A stretch of 64,000 bases of DNA from Aralia elata (Eukaryota; Streptophyta; Magnoliopsida; Apiales; Araliaceae): the NCBI GenBank assembly GCA_034770075.1, contig CM068386.1:45545990-45609989 (forward strand), written 5' to 3'. Shown here in pieces: positions 56,821 through 64,000 of this stretch. The notes under the pieces are model-generated. The model was not told the DNA's origin. It did not search any database and was given only the letters and a program-made list of their open reading frames with translations. The translations under genes and the position numbers were made by a program. Positions within the stretch are counted from its first letter, which is position 1. Each line of letters opens with the position of its first letter.

Positions 56821-57018
56821 TGAAGACTTGTTTTATTTGATTAAATGATGTTTATGTAATAGACTTAATTTATATTTCCGCACTGATGTTTATTTAAGGT
56901 TAGATAACCTGGGATTTGTTTATGAATGATGTTGTAACCCTTTAATGGGAGATTTCTATTTTTATTAAGAGTTTTCAATTATATTTGAATGGGTAGTTAG
57001 ATGTGATGTGATATTTTT

Positions 57019-57027
57019 ATAATCGAT
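57019..57027 (+). other. Deletion junction in element D
   Basis: The LTR text ends in GATATTTTT and RT sequence takes over within ATAATCGATTTGGCGCC; the reading frame for PGTAPISKALYRMAP starts at about 57030. The few bases at the join are common T/A, so microhomology cannot be judged. Confidence 0.75.
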
Positions 57028-59839
57028 TTGGCGCCAGGAACCGCCCCGATATCGAAAGCTCTGTACCGTATGGCCCCAGTAGAGATGAAAGAATTGATGG
57101 TGCAGCTACAAGAACTTTTAGATAAGAAATATATTCAGCCGAGCGTATCGCCGTGGGGAGCGCCGGTATTGTTTGTTAAAAAGAAAGACGGATCGATGCG
57201 ACTTTGCATTGATTACAGAGAGTTGAACAAGGTCACGATTAAGAATAAATACCCGTTGCCAAGAATCGACGACTTGTTTGATCAGTTGAAAGGAGCAAGA
57301 TATTTCTCGAAGATAGATTTAAGGAGTGGGTATCATCAGTTGAAGGTGAGAAAGGAAGATGTACCGAAGATAGCGTTCAGAACTCGTTATGGTCATTATG
57401 AGTTTCTGGTGATGTCATTTGGTCTAACGAATGCTCCTGCAGCATTCATGGACTTAATGAACAGGGTGTTTAAGCCGTTTTTGGACAAGTTTGTAGTAGT
57501 ATTCATTAACGATATTCTAATTTATTCCAAAACCAAGGAAGAGCATGCAGAGCATTTGAAGTTGATATTGGAAGCGTTAAGAAGAGAGAAGTTGTACGCT
57601 AAATTTTCTAAGTGTGAATTCTGGATAGAGTGAGTGCAATTTCTTGGACATGTGATTGATAAGGATGGGATTTCGGTGGATCCGTCAAAGGTTGAAGCGG
57701 TGCTTAACTGAGATCAGCCGAAAACGCCATCGGAAGTAAGGAGTTTCCTCGGATTAGCAGGTTACTACAGGAGATTCATTCAGGATTTTTCCAAAATCGC
57801 GACTCCGTTAACGAATTTGACTAGAAAGACGGTGAAGTTCGTTTGGACGGAGAAGTGTGAGGAAAGTTTTCAAGAATTAAAGAAGAGGTTGAGTACGGCG
57901 CCTGTGTTGTCTCTACCGGATAGCACAGGAAATTTTGTGGTGTACAGTGATGCGTCGCATAAAGGACTAGGCTGTGTGCTTATGCAGAACGGTAAGGTCA
58001 TTGCGTATGCGTCACGACAATTAAAGGACTATGAAAAGGGGTATCCTACCCATGATTTGGAGTTGGCCGCGGTGGTGTTTGCTTTGAAGATATGGAGGCA
58101 CTATCTTTACGGGGAGAAGTGTGAAATATATACAGACCACAAAAGTCTGAAATATATTTTTACACAGAAGGATCTGAATATGCGTCAGAGGAGATGGTTG
58201 GAATTGATAAAGGATTACGACTGCGAAATTTTATACCATCCGGGTAAAACGAATGTGGTGGCCGATGCCTTAAGCAGAAAAGGGACGGGAGAAACTATTT
58301 GTTTTAACCGCTCAGGAGGAGTTAGTTACAGCAATGGCAAAATTGGAATTGGAGGTGAAATATCCGGGGGAGTGTGACGAAAAATTATTTCAATTGAGAA
58401 TCGGTTCAACTTTGGTGGATAAGGTTAAGGAAGCACAAATGCAGGACGAAGAATGTGAGAAAATCAGGAAAAGAATATCTGGAGATGATGAAGTGAAATT
58501 CAAAGTGGATAATGAAGGAGTATTGAGATTCGAGGGAAGGATTTGGGTTCCGCCAGTACAAGAGGTTAAGGAGGAAATTTTGAGCGAGGCTCATAATTCG
58601 AGATATTCGATTCATCCGGGTAGTACGAAGATGTACCAAGATCTCCGACAATATTTTTGGTGGCCGAATATGAAGAGAGACGTTGCCGATTGTGTAGCCA
58701 AGTGTTTGACATGTCAGAAAGTTAAAGCAGAACATCAGAGACCAAGTGGGCTATTACCACCGTTAGAAATCCCAGAATGGAAATGGGAGCACATCACCAT
58801 GGATTTCGTAGTAGGTCTTCCGACGACTCAGAAAGGTTTCGACGCAGTATGGGTTATCGTGGATCGACTGACGAAATCAGCACATTTTCTACCGATCAAG
58901 ATCAGATTCAACCTAGATCAGTTGGCGAAGTTGTATGTTAAGGAGATTGTTTCGAGGCACGGTGTTCCAATATCTATTGTCTCAGATAGGGATCCGCGCT
59001 TCACATCGAACTTCTGGAAACGACTACAGGAATGCTTGGGAACGCAGTTACGTATGAGTACAGCATATCATCCACAGACCGACGGACAGAGCGAAAGAAC
59101 GATTCAGACATTGGAAGATATGTTACGAGCTTGCATTATAGACTTCAAAGGAAATTGGGATGATCATCTACCATTGGTTGAATTTGTTTACAACAACAGT
59201 TACCACGCAAGTATTGGCATGCCGCCTTACGAAGCGTTGTACGACAGAAAGTGCAGAACTCCATTATGCTGGGATGAAGTTGGTGAACGTCAATTGCTCG
59301 GACCAGAACTGGTACAACAGACCGCAGAAATCGTTAAAATGATCAGGGCAAGAATGATAGCAGCTCAGGATAGACAGAAGAAATATGCCGATCAACATCG
59401 TAAGGATCGAGAATTTGAGTCTGGTAGCTATGTTTTCTTGAAAGTATCTCCCTGGAAAGGGAAAATTCGTTTTGGTAAGAAGGGAAAACTGAGCCCTAGG
59501 TTCATTGGACCCTTTGAAGTGTTAAGACGAGTTGGTGAGGTCGCATATGAGGTAGCTTTACCTCCAGCGCTGGAACACATCCACAATGTCTTTCATGTCT
59601 CGGTGTTACGACCATACAAGCCCGACTACAAGCATGTCATAGAATATGAACCCCTGCAAGTTGAGAACGATTTGTCTTACGAAGAAGAGCCTGTTCAGAT
59701 AGTTGACAGGAAAGAGCAAGTGCTAAGAAATAAAATCATACCTTCTGTTAAGGTGATCTGGAGGAACCACAACGCTGAAGAAGCTACGTGGGAACTCGAA
59801 GATCAAATGATGAGAAATTATCCTCAGTTATTTGCTTAA
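57028..59839 (+). pseudogene. Element D truncated pol (RT, RNase H, integrase, chromodomain-like tail)
   Basis: RT begins at PGTAPISKALYRMAP and shows KKKDGSMRLCIDYREL and TNAPAAFMDLM. Its catalytic motif reads FIND, not FIDD (Asn codon at 57508-57510), so polymerase activity would be lost. TGA stops are at 57631-57633 and 57709-57711. RNase H (YSDASHKGLGCVLMQ, DHKSLKYIF) leads to a 1-base insertion near 58280. The last frame, 58334-59839, is open for 501 residues: the zinc region HPGSTKMYQDLRQYFWW, MDFVVG, SDRDPRFTS, QSERTIQ, then a chromodomain-like end (EEPVQIVDRKEQVL, EATWELEDQM). Integrase itself looks complete. Confidence 0.95.
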
Positions 59840-59851
59840 TCTATGTGTAGC

Positions 59852-59949
59852 GATTCTGGGGATAGAATCTTTGTAAGGGGGGAGAATGTAACGGGACAAG
59901 TTAATTGAGTCGTGATTCTGAGGACATAATCCTTTTAAGGGGGGAAAGA
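59852..59949 (+). promoter_or_regulatory. Element D duplicated polypurine module
   Basis: The first module has GATTCT/AGAATC (59852-59869) and AAGGGGGGAGAA, leading to TGTAACGGG. Fifty bases later a second has GATTCTGAGGACATAATC and AAGGGGGGAAAGA, leading to the real LTR start at 59950. The second stem is imperfect. Confidence 0.75.
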
Positions 59950-61229
59950 TGTGACAAATGAGAATCTTGTAACTTAATTTGAATATTTATTGAATTAAAT
60001 AAATATTTTCTTCGATAATTTGATTGTTGAATTAATTGATTAATCGATGAATTTGTGGTAGATTAATTTAATTATATATGTTACATTAATTAGATTAATG
60101 TGGAGAATTTTTTATATTTAAAGTATGTGTTTAATTGAAATTATTTGATTAAATACATTATTTAAATAAGTATAATGTTATTTCTAATTAATTTAATTAT
60201 TAATTAGAGATTTAGTAAATAGTCATTATTAATAAATGAGAAATTTATTTATATGACTATGTGATTTAATGTAGTATTATTCTATTTTATTTATTTGATT
60301 TTAGTAAGATTATTTAGTTGATTAAAGTGTGACATGAAACTATATAATAAGTAGTTTATTAAAATAAATGAGAAAGGAGGAATAAGTGTACTTACCAAAC
60401 GAAGCCTTAGTGGGGGTTGGAGTCAGTTAACCCATGATGGGATTAACTGACACCCACTCATCAGACTAAATTCAATTCACGTATTTTATTATCATTATTT
60501 TCTAAGTCTAATCAGAGAAATACAGAGAGAAAAAGAGAGAATTTGTGAGGAATTAGAAAATTGAGAAGGATCTCATTCAATTCTTGCATAGTTTAAGCAT
60601 CTAATTGAAGGTAATTCTTCTAATTTAAGTTTTAATTTATATTTTTGAAGTTCTTCCATGAATGTCTGTTTTGAGTTCTCTGTATTCTCTGTAAACTAAA
60701 TTTTTGTGGCTAAATTTTATAAATTAATGATTAGATGTTTGAAAGCATGCATAAATGTGTTTTATATGGTTTATATATGATTTAGAGTAATTTAATCCGT
60801 GAAATTATGTGTATATGAGAATTCAGAAAGTTACAGAGTAGTACAGTGTACGAACATGGTTTGAATGTATGCAATTGAAGTCTATGTTGCTAGTTAATTG
60901 GGTAAATTGATAACTTAATTTGTTTATGCATGTGATAATGAAGGAAACAAGATTTAAACGGGTTAATTTGGTTGTATAATGAACCTGCTATGTGTGATTT
61001 CATGAAAATTGAAGAACTTTGATAAACTGATAAGAAACCTCAAATTTGATTCTTAGATTCATGATTCATGCAATTTAAGTTGTTAGAATCATGCTAAAAG
61101 GCTTGGGTAACAATTATATATGTATTATAGTGTCTGGGTACATTTAACTTGACGATTAGAATAACAAGATTGGAAATTTTGGCCTGTTTCTGCGTTCTTC
61201 GCGAACTGCAGAAACTGGAATTCGTGATT

Positions 61230-61371
61230 CTCGCCCCGGCGAGAATTTTGTGAAGGAAATTCTCGCCCCGGCGGGAGCTCGCCCCGGCAAGAATTTTGTG
61301 AAGGAAATTCTCGCCTCGGCGGGAGCTCGCCCCGGCGAGAATTTTGCAAAGAAATTCCTCTCCCCGACGAA
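61230..61371. repeat. GC-hairpin array in D 3' LTR (32-16-32-16-32)
   Basis: Six units start at 61230, 61262, 61278, 61310, 61326 and 61358. The last, CTCTCCCCGACGAA, and others carry transitions. The unit order differs from the 5' LTR of the same element. Confidence 0.92.
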
Positions 61372-62336
61372 GAATTAAAAAAAAAAGAGTAAAAAGACGA
61401 GAGTAAAAATTTTCTTCTTTCTTTGAGATCATGTTATGATATCGTAGACATACCCAAAGCTTAGGCTAATGTATAAAATGAATACTGAAATACTGTAATG
61501 GGTGGTAAGCATAAACCCATTGATTGTTCGGTGTCAACCGTGCTATTAAAATGAAATTAGAAGAGAATGAGTTCTGAAGTGTTTATAATACTGTAGCTAA
61601 TTATTGTTATTGTTTTATAAATGGAATATATAGGTTGATTAGAGAACGTGAGTCTTAATTTATAGTCTACGCACGAGGCAAGTATCTTATCCATACTTTT
61701 ACATTTACGCAAGTTTTCTACCTTGATTTCAATTACGCAAGTTCCTAAATTTCATTATCTTAGAATGCAAGCTTCATAATGCTATTACTTACTTGAGCAA
61801 GTTATTATTCCTATTCCATTCAATTTCATGGATGCAATGAGACGTTTTAAATTCCTCTTTGTAATACTTCAGTTATACAGAACTTATTCAATTGTACCTT
61901 TTGTGAGATTTAGTTTTGATTCTCGTATTATACCTTTTGAACCTTGATTGACTAGAGAACCCTTATTGATTCGACTAGTCCATAGTTGATAAGCGTTCTA
62001 AATTCTAAAAACGTTATTGAAGTAAATCCAAACCAAACTTCCTTTGGTGCGGACTCCAATGTCAAACTGAGATGAACAACCCTTATACAGGGGATTTTAT
62101 TACGCGTTAGCGTTAAGATGTTGTGCACATACATGGTACAAATGGCTGATCCCCCTGAGTACGAGAAGCAAGGTCCATATAGTCTTACGACTGTTAAAGG
62201 TTTAAAGTAGAAATACTTGATAACCTGGGACATAGTTCGTGGTCTTAAGACCCTCAGACGTTCTTTTGAATCTTGTCTTATATTCTTAACTCAAAAGCTA
62301 AATCTTCGATTATTCAATATCCGTTAATTATTTCGC

Positions 62337-62471
62337 ATGTTATTATTACTGTTGTTGTTGTTATACTTGCTGGGAAATCATTGCTCACCCTTGCATAATA
62401 ACATTGCAGCTAAAGTTGAAAGAACCGATGAGCCATCCACTAGTAAAGGCAAAGGAAAAGCAAACAAGTGA
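62337..62471 (+). CDS. 44-residue ORF in D 3' LTR
   Basis: Counterpart of 56689-56820 with one more Leu codon and a few conservative changes (Thr to Ala twice). The hairpin overlapping its middle is weaker here (GGGAAATCATTGCTC). Confidence 0.3.
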   Translation: MLLLLLLLLYLLGNHCSPLHNNIAAKVERTDEPSTSKGKGKANK

Positions 62472-62730
62472 TGAAGACTTGTTTTATTTGATTAAATGAT
62501 GTTTATGTAATAGACTTAATTTATATTTTCGCACTGATGTTTATTTAAGGTTAGATAACCTGGGATTTGTTTATGAATGATGTTGTAACCCTTTAATGGG
62601 AGATTTCTATTTTTATTAAGAGTTTTCAATTATATTTGAATGGGTAGTTTGATGTGATGTGATGTTTTTGGATAGTGAACACCAAATCCTGGGAAAACGA
62701 AGTATACTGATTTGGGGGTGTCACAGGGTG

Positions 62731-63975
62731 CCCAGTGTTGAGCAGCTATGCGTACGTTTGTTGAAGCGTTCACGTAGGCTAGTCAGGCGTATAAAAGTGC
62801 AAGCGTTGTAATGCCATAACAAGAGTTTGTAACCTTGTTTAATGTTTAAATTCTAAATAAAAAGGAAAAAGTTTTAAGAAATGAATGAAGGTAACGTAAA
62901 CTAATGTTTGGCGTCAATTATAAATTGGTATATGTATATGAACTTAAATGTGTATGACATAGGAAGGGTAATTTAGCGTAAAGTTTAAAGAACGCTTAAG
63001 GCAAGTACCCTAATTTCATTTGATTTTCATATTGAATGCAAGTATTCCTAAACTTTTCACAAGTGTTCAAGTTATGTTATGCATAAACTGTTAAAGCTTT
63101 TAAGTTCTATTATTTATGAACTGCTTATGATGATTGTCGATGCCATTTGACTCGGCTAGATAAATGTTGAATATTTTATCGATTGAATTATAAATCTTTG
63201 AAGTATTATTGAAGTTAAGTAAAGCTATCCAATTGAATTGTTTCGGTTAGGATTCTAATGCATGTATAAGATGAATAACCCTAATATTAGGGGCAGTTTT
63301 AATTGATTATTCCAACAAGACCATGAGGTGCCTAAAGCAAACGCATATAGTCGCTTAAAAATAGAGTGTTGATCAACATAGAGTACAATAGGCTGATCAC
63401 CTAGAAGTGCTCGTAAGCATACCGGTTTGCAGTTGAATTATTGTGAAACCTTTTTTATGAAAGAAAATAAAAGTTCAAGGTCTTATAACCGCTCTGTATA
63501 TTGTTTCAGAAATTATTTTAAACAAAAGTACCATATTATTCATGTTTATTCGGAATGTTTCACAACTATTGTTTAGTTGTTGAAGTAATATGAATTGATT
63601 CTTGATTTTGTTGTTATCTAACTGTTATACTTGTTGAGCAATTAAATGCTCATTCTTGCTTTATAATTAAATATTTCAGCTAAGCCCGAGAGGGTTGAAG
63701 GTTTCGGTAAGGACAAAGGAAAGGGAAAGATGAATGAATAAGAAGATGTTATATAATAGTATAGTAATATTATGTAATAATTATTATTATTATTATGATG
63801 TTTTAAAGATATTAAGGTCTTAGAACCTGGGACTGAACGGATATGATGTAATAATATAGTAATTACATTCGTGTTATTAAGATTATATAGTTACATATAT
63901 GTGAATGTTGAATGAATAGTACCGTGACACACCGGATCCGGGTTTAAGGTAAACTCGAATTTCGGGGGTGTTACA
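62731..63975 (+). repeat. Element C 3' LTR, segment 3
   Basis: Resumes after the GGGTG duplication. It contains CGGCTAGATAAATG (near 63157), AATAACCCT, ACGCATATAGTCG and GGCTGATCACCT (63270-63405), a perfect TGAGCA-ATTAAA-TGCTCA hairpin (63635-63652), a 20-codon frame (63679-63741), AAGGTCTTAGAACCTGGGA and an end GGGGGTGTTACA. Confidence 0.85.
63679..63741 (+). other. 20-codon Lys/Gly-rich frame in C LTR
   Basis: Twenty codons to TAA, with R at 5, G at 8, 10, 14 and 16, K at 2, 11, 13, 15 and 17, N at 19 and E at 20. An acceptor-like ATATTTCAG ends at the G of the first codon, and a stop lies upstream in frame, so translation would need splicing or another start. Confidence 0.4.
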
Positions 63976-64000
63976 TAATTTAACTCACCCATTAAGCTCA
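63976..64000. other. Right flank of element C
   Basis: Twenty-five bases beyond the C LTR end, starting TAATT, which would be its target-site duplication. No left partner can be identified because the 5' LTR of C is missing. Confidence 0.4.

Larger units (their letters stand above)
54317..57018 (+). repeat. Element D 5' LTR, 3' end deleted
   Basis: Closely similar to the 3' LTR until GATATTTTT at about 57010-57018. A donor-like TTGAAG|GTAATT lies at 54979. A conserved hairpin (TGGGCA/TGCTCA, 56720-56736), the 20-codon frame and the CCTGGGAT box follow in order. Confidence 0.9.
54317..62725 (+). mobile_element. Element D: Ty3/gypsy chromovirus with large internal deletion
   Basis: LTRs of 2.7-2.8 kb start TGTGACAAA(C/T)GAGAATC at 54317 and 59950. 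The 3' LTR ends GGGGGTGTCACA at 62725, and GGGTG is duplicated at 54312-54316 and 62726-62730. The 5' LTR runs to about 57018 and is then joined directly to the middle of RT, so about 56 bases of LTR, the primer site, gag, protease and the start of RT are gone. The rest of pol is long and well preserved. It lies inside the C LTR. Confidence 0.93.
59950..62725 (+). repeat. Element D 3' LTR
   Basis: 2776 bases from TGTGACAAATG to GGTGTCACA. It has the same modules as the 5' copy; the GC array is rearranged. The terminal 56 bases are present only here. Confidence 0.93.
13315..63975 (+). mobile_element. Element C: decayed Ty3/gypsy chromovirus, 5' LTR missing, 3' LTR split in three
   Basis: Gag and pol remnants (13315-17757) are followed by a 3' LTR starting TGTACCAATC at 17804. 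That LTR is interrupted by G (19730-54258, which holds E and its guests) and by D (54317-62725), and ends GGGTGTTACA at 63975. Pieces 17804-19729, 54259-54316 and 62731-63975 add up to about 3.2 kb, close to the LTR size of B. Joining across G restores a regular 32-base array, which supports the reconstruction. It is the oldest element with a traceable history here. Confidence 0.85.

Overview
The window is intergenic heterochromatin of a flowering plant, probably a eudicot, built almost entirely from nested LTR retrotransposons. Supporting signs are plant-type Ty3/gypsy chromoviruses (Tekay/Del-like), an Athila-like element with a tRNA-Asp primer site and a third ORF, a Ty1/copia element of Angela type, very AT-rich spacers, and stop codons that mostly look like C-to-T decay of methylated DNA. 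I see no host gene, tRNA, rRNA or CRISPR array.

Layout, by nesting level. Level 0: element B (1-12913), a chromovirus pol remnant with its 3' LTR, and element C (about 13315-63975), a decayed chromovirus whose single 3' LTR is split into three pieces over 46 kb. Level 1: element A (2865-11133, TSD GTCAA) inside the B LTR; G, an Athila-like solo LTR (19730-54258), and D (54317-62725, TSD GGGTG), both inside the C LTR. Level 2: E, a copia element (20858-54062, TSD AATCC), inside G. Level 3, inside E: a non-coding LARD-type element with 3.5-3.8 kb LTRs (25261-35240), the Athila-like element F on the minus strand (37392-49169, TSD TAAAG), and H, a solo-LTR-like insertion (51386-53591, TSD TAACC). 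Boundaries and target-site duplications were read directly, so the order of insertion is known: C, then G, then E, then LARD/F/H; D after C; A after B.

None of the gag-pol frames is intact. A has two stops and a 1-base slip although its LTRs differ at only about ten positions. F keeps one reading frame across 1809 codons with six stops and no frameshift, and its separate ORF3 is open. D has lost the end of its 5' LTR, its primer site, gag and protease.

The most unusual content is a GC-rich palindromic cassette in the AT-rich LTRs and leaders of unrelated elements. The palindromes are set exactly 32 bases apart, and in E, C and F pairs recur at 72-74 bases (32-41-32, 32-40-32, 32-42-32). In F ten 15-base hairpins with paired arm changes lie between pol and ORF3. 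Four of the seven nested insertions landed in or within about 50 bases of such arrays. Further observations are a 20-codon Lys/Gly-rich frame of constant length near the 3' end of three chromovirus LTRs, a covarying stem-loop beside the polypurine tract, and a predicted intron inside the A LTR.
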